Shown here piece by piece: positions 52,232 to 61,633 of a DNA stretch of 63,032 nucleotides. The notes below the pieces were generated by a model that ran no database searches, was not told the DNA's origin, and was given only the letters and a program-made list of their open reading frames with translations. The translations under genes were made by a program, and so were the position numbers. The stretch's first letter is position 1. Each line of letters begins with the position of its first letter. The stretch is from Paracoccus ravus. GTDB taxonomy: Bacteria; Pseudomonadota; Alphaproteobacteria; Rhodobacterales; Rhodobacteraceae. The DNA lies in NCBI RefSeq assembly GCF_004522175.1, contig NZ_SDEB01000022.1, forward strand, positions 1 through 63,032, written 5' to 3'.

Positions 52232-53386
52232 ATGAATGGCCTGTGCCATGATCCCGCCGATTATTCCGCCATATCCTCCCGACCCGGTCCGATTGTCTTT
52301 CGCGGACCATGGGGCAATCTAGCCGCGGCCCGGGATGCGGTTCCGGTCGAGCGGGGCAGGGATGACAGCATGGCCGCGCGTCTGGACCATGTGTGGCGCG
52401 GCGCTGCACCGGGTGCGATCCTTGCCGGAGCGCTGCCGTTTCGCAAGGATCGCGAGGATTGCCTGTGGCTGGCGCGGCCCGGCATGGAGGGCCCCGCCCC
52501 CGCGCTTGAGTCGGGACGCTCCGGCGGGCAGCTGCGGATCCAGCAGGATGCCGGGGCCGCCTGTTTTGCGAATGGCGTCCGCACCGCGCTGGCGCGGATG
52601 AGAGACGACCCTGAATTGCGCAAGGTGGTGCTGGCCCGCACGCTGTCGATCACATCGCGCGAGGAACTGGATCACGGCCGGGTCATCGACCGGCTGGCGC
52701 AGGATCCCATGGCGACGGCCTTTCGCGTGCCCTTGCCCGAGGGAAGGGCGCTTGTCGGGGCGACGCCCGAACTGCTGATCCAGAAACGCGGGGACCGGAT
52801 CGCCTCGCTTCCTCTGGCCGGCTCGGCGCGGCGCTTTGCCGATCCGAGCGAGGACGCGGCATCCTGCATGGCGCTGGCCCGGTCCGAAAAGGATCGCCGC
52901 GAGCATGCGCTGGTGGTCGAGCATGTCCTCGATACGCTTGCGCCCTATTGCGCTGCCCTCGAGGCGCCGGATGGCACGCGCCTGACCTCTACCCACAGCA
53001 TGTGGCATCTGGGCACCGCGATCCGCGGTCGGCTCAGGGACGACACGATACCCTCTCCGGTCTTGGCCGCGCTTTTGCATCCCACTCCGGCGATCTGCGG
53101 TTTGCCGGTGGCAGTTGCGGCGGATCTGATCGCCGAACTCGAGCCCGTCGACCGCGGCTTCTATTCCGGAGCGGTCGGCTGGTGCGACAGGTCGGGCGAC
53201 GGGGCGTGGTTCGTCGCCATAAGATGCGCCGAGATCGCAGGTCGCGATGCCCGGCTCTATGCCGGAGCAGGCATCGTCCCCGGCTCGGACCCAGAGGCCG
53301 AAATGGCGGAAACCGCGAGCAAATTCGCCGCGCTTCTGCAGGCCCTCGGCCTTCCGGCGGATGCCGCCCATAATCTGACCAAGTAA
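52232..53386 (+). CDS. entC: isochorismate synthase
   Basis: A 384-residue chorismate-utilising enzyme that converts chorismate to isochorismate, the first step to 2,3-dihydroxybenzoate. Motifs: LRKVVLARTLSI, VGATPELLIQKRGDRIASLPLAGSARR, SEKDRREHALVVEHV, and the C-terminal LHPTPAICGLPV with FYSGAVGWCD and YAGAGIVPGSDPEAE. These are shared by EntC, DhbC and MenF; the gene neighbours decide for EntC. ATG 52232 is taken (GGAG 12 nt upstream); a longer reading to 52145 crosses the palindrome. First gene of entC-entB-entA. Confidence 0.92.
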   Translation: MNGLCHDPADYSAISSRPGPIVFRGPWGNLAAARDAVPVERGRDDSMAARLDHVWRGAAPGAILAGALPFRKDREDCLWLARPGMEGPAPALESGRSGGQLRIQQDAGAACFANGVRTALARMRDDPELRKVVLARTLSITSREELDHGRVIDRLAQDPMATAFRVPLPEGRALVGATPELLIQKRGDRIASLPLAGSARRFADPSEDAASCMALARSEKDRREHALVVEHVLDTLAPYCAALEAPDGTRLTSTHSMWHLGTAIRGRLRDDTIPSPVLAALLHPTPAICGLPVAVAADLIAELEPVDRGFYSGAVGWCDRSGDGAWFVAIRCAEIAGRDARLYAGAGIVPGSDPEAEMAETASKFAALLQALGLPADAAHNLTK

Positions 53387-53405
53387 GACGACCAGAGGAC
53401 TATTC

Positions 53406-54044
53406 ATGGCCTTGCCGAAGATCAGCCCCTATGCGCCGCCCTGCGGGCCGTTTGCGTCCCGGGCGGGGTGGAGCGTCGAGCGCGGCCGCGCGGCATTGCT
53501 TGTCCATGACATGCAGCGCTATTTCGCGGCGCCCTTCCCCCCTGCCGCGGATCCGCTGGAATCCGTTGTTAGACATATCGCGCGACTGGTTGCTGCGGCC
53601 CGGGCGGCCGGCATTCCGGTATTCTATACCGCGCAGAAGGGGGATCAGTTTCGTCCCGACCGCGGCCTGCAAGCCGATCTCTGGGGGCCGGGGATGCGCG
53701 GGCTTGCCGAGCATGAAGAGATCCTGCCCGAACTGGCGCCCAACCCGGCCGATCATGTTCTGGTCAAGCACCGCTACAGCGCGTTCCAGCGCTCGAATCT
53801 TGAGGCTTTGCTCAGGGCGCGTGGCCGGGACCAACTGCTGATCACCGGCATCTATGCCCATATCGGCTGCCTCTGCACCGCGGCAGAGGCATTTCAGCGC
53901 GACATTCAACCGTTCGCCATCGCGGATGCTCAGGCGGATTTCAGTGCCGAGAAACACCGCATGGCGATGGAATGGGTGTCGGATTGCTGCGGCGGCGTCT
54001 TGGGCACGGACGCAGCCCTTGCCGCGATTACGGAGAATGCGTGA
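53406..54044 (+). CDS. entB: isochorismatase (EntB N-terminal domain only)
   Basis: A 212-residue hydrolase that turns isochorismate into 2,3-dihydro-2,3-dihydroxybenzoate and pyruvate. N-terminus PKISPYAP; Asp in AALLVHDMQRYF; Lys in HVLVKHRYSAFQRSNLEALL; ITGIYAHIGCLCTAAEAFQ replaces the Cys region of the cysteine hydrolase fold. E. coli EntB is about 285 residues with a C-terminal aryl carrier domain; that domain is absent here and is encoded separately at 54841. AGAGGAC lies before the ATG. Its stop overlaps the entA ATG by 1 nt. Confidence 0.93.
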   Translation: MALPKISPYAPPCGPFASRAGWSVERGRAALLVHDMQRYFAAPFPPAADPLESVVRHIARLVAAARAAGIPVFYTAQKGDQFRPDRGLQADLWGPGMRGLAEHEEILPELAPNPADHVLVKHRYSAFQRSNLEALLRARGRDQLLITGIYAHIGCLCTAAEAFQRDIQPFAIADAQADFSAEKHRMAMEWVSDCCGGVLGTDAALAAITENA

Positions 54045-54814
54045 TGCAATTGACTGGTTTTACGGATCGGGCGGCCTTTGTCACCGGTGCTGGCGGCGGG
54101 ATCGGACAGGTCATGGTCGCGATGCTGCGCGCCTCGGGGGCTCGGGTCTTTGCGACGGATATCGAACCGGCGCTTCCGGCCCGTCGCGAGGGCGATGCGG
54201 GCCTGGTCTGGCAGGCCCTCGACGTGCGCGACGGAGAGGCGGTCGAGGCGACCGTCGCCGCCGCCGAGGCCCAGATGGGGCCGATCAGCCTTGGTGTCCA
54301 TGCCGCAGGCGTGCTGTCGACCGCCTCGGTGCTCGAGACATCGGGCGAGGAATGGCAGCGCGTGATGGATACCAATGCGGGCGGGACCTATCGGGTGACG
54401 CGCGCGCTGGGTCGGAACATGGCGGCCCGGAACGAGGGCGCGATCGTGGTCATCGGCTCGAATGCCGGAGGCATTCCACGCCAGAACATGGGGGCCTATG
54501 CCGCCTCGAAAGCCGCGGCGGCGATGCTTGTGCGCTGTCTTGGTCTAGAGCTGGCGCAACATCGGGTGCGCTGCAATATCGTCGCGCCGGGCTCGACCCT
54601 CACGCCGATGCAGACCGGGATGTGGCAGGATGCTCAGGGCGAGGCCCGGATCATTGCCGGCGACGCGGCCAGCTTTCGCACCGGCATTCCGCTGGGCAAG
54701 CTGGCGGTGCCAGAGGATATCGCCCAGGCGGCGATGTTCCTGCTGTCGGATCAGGCAGGCCATATCACCATGGCCGACCTTTATGTCGATGGCGGGGCCA
54801 CGCTTCGGGCTTGA
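54044..54814 (+). CDS. entA: 2,3-dihydro-2,3-dihydroxybenzoate dehydrogenase
   Basis: A 256-residue short-chain dehydrogenase making 2,3-dihydroxybenzoate with NAD. Cofactor motif TGAGGGIGQVM (about 14-24), ALDVRD, AGVLST for the NNAG region, Ser in VVIGSNAGGIPR, and the YAASK active site; C-terminus YVDGGATLRA. ATG 54044 overlaps the entB stop as TGATG. It is convergent with the carrier-protein gene 26 nt away. Confidence 0.92.
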   Translation: MQLTGFTDRAAFVTGAGGGIGQVMVAMLRASGARVFATDIEPALPARREGDAGLVWQALDVRDGEAVEATVAAAEAQMGPISLGVHAAGVLSTASVLETSGEEWQRVMDTNAGGTYRVTRALGRNMAARNEGAIVVIGSNAGGIPRQNMGAYAASKAAAAMLVRCLGLELAQHRVRCNIVAPGSTLTPMQTGMWQDAQGEARIIAGDAASFRTGIPLGKLAVPEDIAQAAMFLLSDQAGHITMADLYVDGGATLRA

Positions 54815-54840
54815 GCCCGCACCCTGCGCGGGTGGCCGTG

Positions 54841-55077
54841 TCAGGCCGCCTGCCTTGGCTCGATCAGCGCCCACCAGGCGTCAATGCTGGGCTCATGCGC
54901 CAGTTCGAGCATGGTGAGCCGGATCCCGTGCCGTTCAAGCTCGGCGAGAAGCCGCATGACCGAAATCGAATCCAGCCCGTAAAGCGTCAGGTTCTCGCCG
55001 GGGTCGATATCCTCCTCGTCCTCGATCATTCCTGCCACCTGGGCGATCAGCCAATCCCTGTCGATCGTCTTGTCCAT
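54841..55077 (-). CDS. stand-alone aryl carrier protein for dihydroxybenzoate
   Basis: A 78-residue phosphopantetheine-binding protein. LTLYGLDSISVMRLLAELE has the Ser that carries the prosthetic arm, and a four-helix fold is expected. It replaces the C-terminal carrier domain of EntB/DhbB/VibB. ATG 55077 has AGGACGAAGCG upstream; GTG 55095, overlapping the entE stop, would add six residues. It is directly downstream of entE, the enzyme that should load it. It needs a phosphopantetheinyl transferase that is not seen in the window. Confidence 0.9.
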   Translation of the reverse strand: MDKTIDRDWLIAQVAGMIEDEEDIDPGENLTLYGLDSISVMRLLAELERHGIRLTMLELAHEPSIDAWWALIEPRQAA

Positions 55078-55091
55078 CGCTTCGTCCTGTT

Positions 55092-56681
55092 TCACGTGTC
55101 ACATTCGGCCAGCATGTCGCGCAGCCGCTTTTTGTCCGGCTTGCCCACATGGGTCAGCGGAAGCTCTGCCACGAAGCGAAAGCGGTCGGGCAGCTTGTAA
55201 TCGGCAATGCCCAGTTCCATGAGATGCTTGCGCAGCAAAATCCCCTTGAGGCCGGCATCGCCCACGACAAAGGCGCAGCTTTTCTCGCCCAGGCTGTCAT
55301 CGGGCGTCGAGACCAGCGCGGCCTGACGGACGGCGGGATGACGCATCAGCAAATGCTCGATTTCCTCGGAGGCGATCTTTTCCCCGCCGCGATTGATCTG
55401 GTCCTTGACCCGACCCACGACCTGCAGGTTGCCGCTGGGATGGCGCCGGACAAGATCGCCGCTGTAATAGAAGCCCTCGGCGTCAAAGGCCCGGGCATTC
55501 TGCTCTGCCGCGCGGAAATAGCCGCGGAAAGTATAGGGACCACGGACGGCAAGCTGGCCCTCGGCACCCTCGGGAACCGGATCGCCCTGTAGGTCGAGGA
55601 TCCTGATCTCGTCCGCTTCGCTGATCGGACGGCCCTGCGTGGCAAAGACGACCTCGTCGGGATCGCCGAGCCGGGTGTAGTTCACCAGCCCCTCGGCCAT
55701 GCCGAAGACCTGCTGCAACCGGCAGCCAAGAACCTCGGGAACCTGTCGCGCCAGCGTTTCGGCAAAGCTCGCGCCGCCGACCAGAAGATGATCGAGCGGT
55801 GCCGGAGCGCCACGTAGCTTAGCGGCCTCGACCCAGAGCGAGACGGCCGAGGGCACCAGTGCCGCCATGGTGACCCTGTGTTCGGCGATCAGGTCGAAAC
55901 AGGATTGCGGCTCGGGGTTCGGGGCCAGGATGACGCAGCCTCCGGCATCGAAGACGCCAAGCGCGCCGGGCGAACTCATCAGGAAATTATGCGGCGCGGG
56001 CAGGGCGCAGAGAAACCGGGTGGCCGAGGTGACGCCACAGATGCGATTGCTTTCGCGTATGCTGTAATCGTAATCGTCATGGGTGCGCGGGATCAGCTTG
56101 GGCGTGCCGGTGCTGCCCCCGGAGAGTTGAAAGAACGCCACCTCGCCGGATGGTGTGGGACCGGCCCCCTCGGGCAGATCGGCATCACCGTCACACCGGT
56201 CCGTCAAGCTGAATGCCTCATCGCTCAGAAAAAGCGTCTGTTCGACGCTGGGCAATTCGGCCAGGAAAGCTTCATCGGCGAAAACCGGATGGGCGCGATC
56301 CGCGATCAGCAGCCTTGGACGGATCTGCTCGGCATAGGCCCGCAACTCGTTCTGCTTGTGGCTGTAAAGCGCGTACACGGGTACGACGCCGATCTTTATC
56401 AGCGCAAAGAACGTCATGTAAAATTCGGCCCGGTTGGGCAGATGTACCAGCGCCGTATCGCCGTGACCCAGTCCCGTCCGGCAAAGATGCGTGGCCAGCG
56501 CGCGCGCCGCGCGTTCAAGCTGTCCGTAGCTGATATGGCGCGCGCCGCAGAGGATCGCCGTCGCATCGGGATTGCGCGCGGCCTGTGCCTCGAGCCCGGC
56601 CGCAAGGGATCTGCCGAGCCAGTAGCCGCGGTCACGATAGGATTGCGCCAGATCCTCCGGCCAGGGAGTAAATTCGATCAT
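55092..56681 (-). CDS. entE: 2,3-dihydroxybenzoate-AMP ligase
   Basis: A 529-residue adenylating enzyme that activates 2,3-dihydroxybenzoate and transfers it to the carrier protein. The P-loop is LSGGSTGTPKLIPRTHDDY (near 190). The aryl-acid pocket region ALPAPHNFLMSSPGALG is typical of EntE/DhbE, followed by QVFGMAEGLVNYTR, YYSGDLVRR, QINRGGEKI, and a C-terminal Lys in THVGKPDKKRLRDML. ATG 56681 is preceded by GAGGGTCTG; the reading to 56804 is rejected because it runs over the intergenic region. It and the carrier gene form a minus-strand pair 135 nt downstream of trpA. Confidence 0.93.
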   Translation of the reverse strand: MIEFTPWPEDLAQSYRDRGYWLGRSLAAGLEAQAARNPDATAILCGARHISYGQLERAARALATHLCRTGLGHGDTALVHLPNRAEFYMTFFALIKIGVVPVYALYSHKQNELRAYAEQIRPRLLIADRAHPVFADEAFLAELPSVEQTLFLSDEAFSLTDRCDGDADLPEGAGPTPSGEVAFFQLSGGSTGTPKLIPRTHDDYDYSIRESNRICGVTSATRFLCALPAPHNFLMSSPGALGVFDAGGCVILAPNPEPQSCFDLIAEHRVTMAALVPSAVSLWVEAAKLRGAPAPLDHLLVGGASFAETLARQVPEVLGCRLQQVFGMAEGLVNYTRLGDPDEVVFATQGRPISEADEIRILDLQGDPVPEGAEGQLAVRGPYTFRGYFRAAEQNARAFDAEGFYYSGDLVRRHPSGNLQVVGRVKDQINRGGEKIASEEIEHLLMRHPAVRQAALVSTPDDSLGEKSCAFVVGDAGLKGILLRKHLMELGIADYKLPDRFRFVAELPLTHVGKPDKKRLRDMLAECDT

Positions 56682-56816
56682 CAGACCCTCATTCGCTGAG
56701 CGGACTGGCTGGCTTGCGTGCGGGCCAAGGCCGACGCGGCGGGCGTGTCGTCTGATCGTCTTCCCCGATCCTGTCGCCGGCTGCAAGCAGGAAGCGGCGT
56801 GCACGCGGGCTCTGCG

Positions 56817-57614
56817 TCAGGCGGCGTGGGCCCCGCCTGCGAGGGTTTCGACGAACTTCAGCACCTCGGGAACCGGACGACCCTCGCCGATCAGCTTGAC
56901 GATGGCCGAGCCGACGACGCAGCCATCCGCGACCGAGGCGACCGCACCGGCCGCTTCGGGTGTCGAGATGCCAAAACCCACGACCACAGGCAATTGAGCG
57001 GCTGCGCGGATCCGGGCGACCTCGGGGGCAACCTCGCTTGCATTCGCGGCCTGTCCCCCGGTGATCCCGGTCACCGAAACGTAATAGACGAAGCCCGAGG
57101 TGTTCCGGACGACGGCGGGCAGACGGCGGTCATCCGTGGTGGGCGTGGCCAGACGGATGAAGTTCAGCCCCGCATCGCGGGCGGGCAGGCACAATTCGCT
57201 ATCCTCTTCGGGCGGCAGGTCAACGACGATCAGCCCGTCGATCCCCGCATCCTTTGCCTCGGCCAGAAAGGCCTCGACCCCGCCGTTGCGGGCGTAGATC
57301 GGGTTATAATAGCCCATCAGAACGATCGGCGTGCGGTCATCGCTTGCGCGGAAGGCGCGCACCATCTCGAGCACGCGGGTCACGCTGCCGCCTGCTTCCA
57401 GAGCGCGCTGGCCTGCCGCCTGAATCGTTCCGCCATCCGCCATCGGATCGGTGAAGGGCATCCCCAATTCGATGATGTCCACGCCCGCGCCGGGCAGGCC
57501 GCGCATGATTTCAAGCGAGGTTTCGAAATCGGGATCGCAGCCCATCATATAGGCGACGAAGGCCTTGCCCCCGGTTTCGGCAAGCCGCGCGAAAGTGTCG
57601 TCGATTCTGGTCAT
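56817..57614 (-). CDS. trpA: tryptophan synthase alpha subunit
   Basis: A 265-residue TIM-barrel enzyme that cleaves indole-glycerol phosphate to indole and glyceraldehyde 3-phosphate. Catalytic Glu is in [20 protein letters not shown] (near 50) and Asp in [13 protein letters not shown]. The phosphate loop is [10 protein letters not shown] with VVGSAIV. trpB is not adjacent, so the trp genes are dispersed. Housekeeping gene at the edge of the siderophore locus. Confidence 0.95.
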   Translation of the reverse strand: MTRIDDTFARLAETGGKAFVAYMMGCDPDFETSLEIMRGLPGAGVDIIELGMPFTDPMADGGTIQAAGQRALEAGGSVTRVLEMVRAFRASDDRTPIVLMGYYNPIYARNGGVEAFLAEAKDAGIDGLIVVDLPPEEDSELCLPARDAGLNFIRLATPTTDDRRLPAVVRNTSGFVYYVSVTGITGGQAANASEVAPEVARIRAAAQLPVVVGFGISTPEAAGAVASVADGCVVGSAIVKLIGEGRPVPEVLKFVETLAGGAHAA

Positions 57615-57753
57615 GGCCCGCTTCCCTGTCTGGCGCTTTCGTTCCGCCGCCAAGCTATCCCCCGACGCCGCGGAAAGATCAACGCCCCGGACTGGACTTG
57701 GACCGCATCCGACCCTAAAAGGCGCGAGATTTCCGGGAAAAAAGGGGTGCATC

Positions 57754-58851
57754 ATGGGCTTTCGCATGGGAATCGTCGGGCTGCCGAACGTGGGCAAATC
57801 GACGCTGTTCAACGCATTGACGAAAACCGCTGCCGCTCAGGCCGCGAATTTCCCCTTCTGCACCATCGAGCCGAATGTCGGCGAAGTGGCTGTTCCCGAT
57901 CCGCGTCTTGACGCCTTGGCCGAAATTGCGGGCAGCAAGCAGATCATCCCGACGCGCATCACCTTCGTCGATATTGCGGGCCTCGTGAAGGGCGCCTCGA
58001 AGGGCGAGGGTCTGGGCAACCAGTTCCTTGCCAATATCCGTGAGGTTGATGCCATCGCCCATGTGCTGCGCTGCTTCGAGGATGGCGACGTGACCCATGT
58101 CGAGGGCCGCGTCGATCCCATTGCCGATGCCGAGACCATCGAGACCGAGCTGATGATCGCCGATCTCGAATCGATCGAGCGCCGCCTTGCCAATATCCAG
58201 CGCAAGCTGAAGGGCGGCGACAAGGAAGCCGTGGCGCAGGAAAAGCTGCTGAAAGCCGCGCAAGTCGCGCTGGAAGACGGCAAGCCCGCCCGCACCGTCA
58301 AGGTCGATGACGAGGACCGCAAGGCCTGGGACATGTTGCAGCTTCTGACCGCGAAGCCCGTGCTGTTCGTGTGCAATGTCGAAGAGGACAAGGCCTCGAC
58401 CGGAAACAGCAAATCGGACCTGGTCGCGAAAATGGCCGCCGAGCAGGGCGCGGGCCATGTCGTGATCTCGGCCAAGATCGAAGAGGAGATCAGCCAGCTT
58501 CCCGCCGAGGAAGCCGGGATGTTCCTCGATGAAATGGGCCTGACCGAGGCAGGCCTCGACCGCCTGATCCGCGCCGGCTACGCGCTCTTGGGCCTTGAGA
58601 CCTATTTCACCGTCGGCCCGAAAGAGGCGCGCGCCTGGACGATCCACCATGGCACGCTGGCCCCGCAGGCCGCGGGCGTCATCCATGGCGATTTCGAGCG
58701 GGGCTTCATCCGCGCCGAGACCGTCGCCTATCAGGATTACGTCACCTACAAAGGCGAATCCGGCGCGCGCGAGGCGGGAAAGTTCCGCGTCGAGGGCAAG
58801 TCCTATGTCGTGCAGGATGGCGACGTGCTGCATTTCCTGTTCAACGCCTGA
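57754..58851 (+). CDS. ychF: redox-regulated ribosome-binding ATPase/GTPase YchF (Obg family)
   Basis: A 365-residue P-loop protein. G1 [14 protein letters not shown] (9-22), G3 [17 protein letters not shown], a coiled-coil insertion (about 130-170), and NVEE in place of NKxD, which explains the ATP preference of the family. The C-terminal TGS domain (about 280-365) contains [15 protein letters not shown] and ends [13 protein letters not shown]. Universally conserved translation factor. ATG 57754 fits the family start MGFRMGIVG. Confidence 0.96.
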   Translation: MGFRMGIVGLPNVGKSTLFNALTKTAAAQAANFPFCTIEPNVGEVAVPDPRLDALAEIAGSKQIIPTRITFVDIAGLVKGASKGEGLGNQFLANIREVDAIAHVLRCFEDGDVTHVEGRVDPIADAETIETELMIADLESIERRLANIQRKLKGGDKEAVAQEKLLKAAQVALEDGKPARTVKVDDEDRKAWDMLQLLTAKPVLFVCNVEEDKASTGNSKSDLVAKMAAEQGAGHVVISAKIEEEISQLPAEEAGMFLDEMGLTEAGLDRLIRAGYALLGLETYFTVGPKEARAWTIHHGTLAPQAAGVIHGDFERGFIRAETVAYQDYVTYKGESGAREAGKFRVEGKSYVVQDGDVLHFLFNA

Positions 58852-58873
58852 TCGGCGCGACGGCTTTTGACGG

Positions 58874-58908
58874 AACGGCCAGCCCTGGGGGCTGGCCGTT
58901 TTGCTTTT
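58874..58908 (+). terminator. intrinsic terminator after ychF
   Basis: AACGGCCAGCC (58874-58884) pairs perfectly with GGCTGGCCGTT (58890-58900) around CTGGG and is followed by TTGCTTTT. It may also serve the convergent esterase gene, which ends 5 nt later. Confidence 0.9.
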
Positions 58909-58912
58909 GTCC

Positions 58913-59515
58913 TCAGCTCAGAAAATTCCGCAGGGCGGTCAGTTCCTCGGGGCGGATCTCATGGCCGCCATCATGCAGGTTCAGCTCGACCTCGGCCTGC
59001 TGGTCCCTGAAATAATCGGCAAGGGTGCGGGTCAGGGACAGGGGCGAAATCGGGTCGCGCCGCCCGGCGGTGATCAGGACCGGCCGGCCCGCAAGCCGGG
59101 GCTGCGGCGCGGGATCAAAGGGGATCAGCGGGTGCATCAGGGCCGCCCGGTCGATCAGTTCGGGCTGATGGAACAGCACCGATGCCAGAATGTTCGCCCC
59201 GTTCGAATAACCCAGGGCCCAGACGGGCGCGCCGGGATTAGCGGCGCGATGGGCGGCGATGAACCCCGCCAGTTTTTCGGTTCGGCGGGCAAGGTCCTCC
59301 ATGTCATAGACACCTTCGCGGGTGCGGCGAAAGAAGCGGTTCGCGCCATGTTCCGACACATCGCCGCGCGGCGAGACGATCCCGGCCCGGGGAAGCAATT
59401 GGGACACGAGGCCGGAAAACTGGTGCTCATCGCCACCCGTCCCGTGCAGGGTCAGGACCAGAGGCTGGTCCGTGTCGCGGGGCTTGGCGAAATGCTGGTA
59501 GCTGTGAATGCTCAT
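58913..59515 (-). CDS. MhqD-like carboxylesterase (alpha/beta hydrolase)
   Basis: A 200-residue esterase. LVLTLHGTGGDEHQF forms the oxyanion loop, the nucleophile elbow is ALGYSNGANILAS (Ser near 108), Asp lies in TAGRRDPISP and His in HDGGHEIRPEE. ATG 59515 is preceded by GGAGGATGG; longer readings enter the gap. It lies 49 nt downstream of a VOC dioxygenase gene on the same strand. The pairing is like mhqO/mhqD of Bacillus, which detoxify quinones and catechols. Confidence 0.85.
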   Translation of the reverse strand: MSIHSYQHFAKPRDTDQPLVLTLHGTGGDEHQFSGLVSQLLPRAGIVSPRGDVSEHGANRFFRRTREGVYDMEDLARRTEKLAGFIAAHRAANPGAPVWALGYSNGANILASVLFHQPELIDRAALMHPLIPFDPAPQPRLAGRPVLITAGRRDPISPLSLTRTLADYFRDQQAEVELNLHDGGHEIRPEELTALRNFLS

Positions 59516-59564
59516 TCCATCCTCCTTTCGGGCGGCGGCCACCGGGGCCGCCGCAAGTGACCGT

Positions 59565-60491
59565 TCAGCCCAGCGGGGGCAGGATGCGCTCGATCTGGCT
59601 GCGCAGATGTTCGTGTTGCTGGGGAATGCGCAGCGCCTCGCCCAGATGGGCGGTGTCCTCGTCGCGGTCGAATCCGGGCTCATTGGTCGCGATCTCGAAC
59701 AGCACGCCGCCCGGCGTGCGGAAATAGATCGCCCAGAAGTAATCGCGGTCGATCACGGGCGTCACATGATAGCCGGTATCCATCAGGGCCTTGCGGACCT
59801 CAAGCTGGGCGGCGCGGTTCTCGACGGCAAAGGCGACGTGATGGACCGAGCCCGCGCCCTGCCGGGCCGGAGCCGCATCGGAAAGCGTCTCGAGATCGAC
59901 GATGTCGGCCCCGTTGCCATCCCTGACGGCAAAGCGCGTCACATTCCCCTGCTTGTCGATGGGCTCGTAATTCATGAACTTCAGCAATTCGGCCGTCGCA
60001 CCCTGATCACGCAGACGCATCGAGACGCCATGAAATCCCTGGATCCCTTCGTCGGTGGGAACGGTGCCGGCAAAGGCGGCGCGGGGATCGCCCTCTTTCT
60101 CGACCAGCGCAAAGCCGTCGCCATCGGGACCGGCAAAGCGCAGACGCTTCTCACCGAAAAGCACCTCATCCTTGAGCCCGGTGACGCCCTGTGCCGTCAG
60201 ACGCTCTTTCCAGAAACCGAGGCTGCCCTTGGGCACGGTGAAGAGCGTGTCTCCCACCTCGCCCGAGCCAGGGCGGCCGCGCACGATATGCGGGAAGGGG
60301 AAATAGGTCATGACCGAGCCGGGGGTTCCGACCTCGTCGCCGTAATACAGGTGATAGACATCCGGCGCGTCGAAATTCACCGTCTTCTTGACCCGGCGCA
60401 GCCCCAGCTTGCCGGTGAAGAAATCATTGTTTTCCTGGGCATCAGCCGCCATCGAGGTGACGTGGTGGAGGCCCTTGATCTGATGCAGCAT
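59565..60491 (-). CDS. MhqO-like ring-cleaving dioxygenase (VOC family)
   Basis: A 308-residue protein with two glyoxalase/VOC modules (about 3-140 and 150-275). Metal ligands: His in GLHHVTSMAAD, His in SVHHVAFAVEN, and Glu in GGVLFEIATNEPGF. ATG 60491 is preceded by AGGAGAACCAACC; the reading to 60587 is rejected. Family members are annotated as ring-cleaving dioxygenases induced by hydroquinones. It is divergent from a LysR gene (119-bp gap), which likely controls it and the esterase. Confidence 0.87.
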   Translation of the reverse strand: MLHQIKGLHHVTSMAADAQENNDFFTGKLGLRRVKKTVNFDAPDVYHLYYGDEVGTPGSVMTYFPFPHIVRGRPGSGEVGDTLFTVPKGSLGFWKERLTAQGVTGLKDEVLFGEKRLRFAGPDGDGFALVEKEGDPRAAFAGTVPTDEGIQGFHGVSMRLRDQGATAELLKFMNYEPIDKQGNVTRFAVRDGNGADIVDLETLSDAAPARQGAGSVHHVAFAVENRAAQLEVRKALMDTGYHVTPVIDRDYFWAIYFRTPGGVLFEIATNEPGFDRDEDTAHLGEALRIPQQHEHLRSQIERILPPLG

Positions 60492-60610
60492 GGTTGGTTC
60501 TCCTGTTTGGGCCGGTCGATCCGTACCCTTTGGCTGAAGCAAAGATGGACGCGATTGCCATTGCAGAAAATATCCATAAAATGACATTGTTTATTTCATC
60601 CTGAGCAATA

Positions 60611-61522
60611 ATGGGCGAGCTTGAATCGATCCGGATCTTTCTGGCCGTCGTGGAGCAGCGCAGCTTTGCGGGGGCGGCCCGGATGTTGGGGCTGGCGCCT
60701 GCCGCGGTCACGCGCGCCGTGGCCGGGCTGGAACGACAGTTGGGCACCCAGCTTCTGATCAGAACCACCCGCGCAGTGTCGCTGACCGCGGCAGGCGCGC
60801 TTTACGCGGCCCGCGTCGCCCCGCTCGCCGAGGGGCTGGGCGCGGCGGCCGAGGAGATGCGGGAAAGGCAGGGAGAGCTCAGCGGCCTGTTGCGGATCAG
60901 CGCGCCTTTGTCACTGGGAACGCGGCTCTTGCCCAAGGTGCTGAGCCAGTTCGCCGTGCTCCATCCTCGCACGAGCGTGGTGGTGGATCTGACGGACCGG
61001 CTGATCGACATTGTGTCCGAGGATATCGATCTGGCAATTCGGATTTCCGGCGCTCCGAGCGACAAATCCACCATCTGGCGAAAGATCTGCCCGGTGCCGC
61101 GATTGCTGGTTGCCGCGCCGGCCTATCTGTCGCGGCGCGGAATGCCACAGGATCCTGTTGACCTGGCCGCGCATGACTGCCTGGGTTATGGCTCCGGCGG
61201 GTTCGGAGAAATCTGGAACCTGACCCGCGACGACCAACAGCACCAGATCCGCGCTGCAGGGCGGTTCCAGTCGAACAATGGCGAAGTGCTTGCCCATCTC
61301 GCGGCCAATGGCGAGGGCATCGCCATGCTTCCTCAATTTATGCTCCAGCCTGCGCTGGACAGCGGCGAATTGGTGCAGGTCCTGCCCGAATGGCAGCCTC
61401 CTGCGCTCTGGCTCACGCTGTTCTATCCCCCATATGCGCGTTTGCCGCTGCGTGTCGCGACATTCTCGAATTTCGTCGAGAGCCATATCCGCGACAATTG
61501 GGCTATTGAGACCGGCGCCTGA
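60611..61522 (+). CDS. LysR-family regulator of the dioxygenase/esterase pair
   Basis: A 303-residue LysR protein. The winged helix (1-60) reads FLAVVEQRSFAGAARMLGLAPAAVTRAVAGLERQLG. The effector domain (about 90-295) contains LLRISAPLSLGTRLLPKVLSQF, DIDLAIRISG and GEGIAMLPQFM. The pattern is the CrgA/AaeR-like LysR subgroup. Divergent orientation to the VOC dioxygenase gene suggests it senses quinone or aromatic stress (inference). It is the last intact chromosomal gene before IS debris. Confidence 0.88.
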   Translation: MGELESIRIFLAVVEQRSFAGAARMLGLAPAAVTRAVAGLERQLGTQLLIRTTRAVSLTAAGALYAARVAPLAEGLGAAAEEMRERQGELSGLLRISAPLSLGTRLLPKVLSQFAVLHPRTSVVVDLTDRLIDIVSEDIDLAIRISGAPSDKSTIWRKICPVPRLLVAAPAYLSRRGMPQDPVDLAAHDCLGYGSGGFGEIWNLTRDDQQHQIRAAGRFQSNNGEVLAHLAANGEGIAMLPQFMLQPALDSGELVQVLPEWQPPALWLTLFYPPYARLPLRVATFSNFVESHIRDNWAIETGA

Positions 61523-61633
61523 GGGGCAGGGCGGGGGCTTGCCAGGGTCGATACACGTCTTGCGGCAATTTCCCGGTGGTTAAGGGGGAGCAAACGTAGA
61601 ATCTTCTCGGCAAGATTGACGATGACATTCCGA

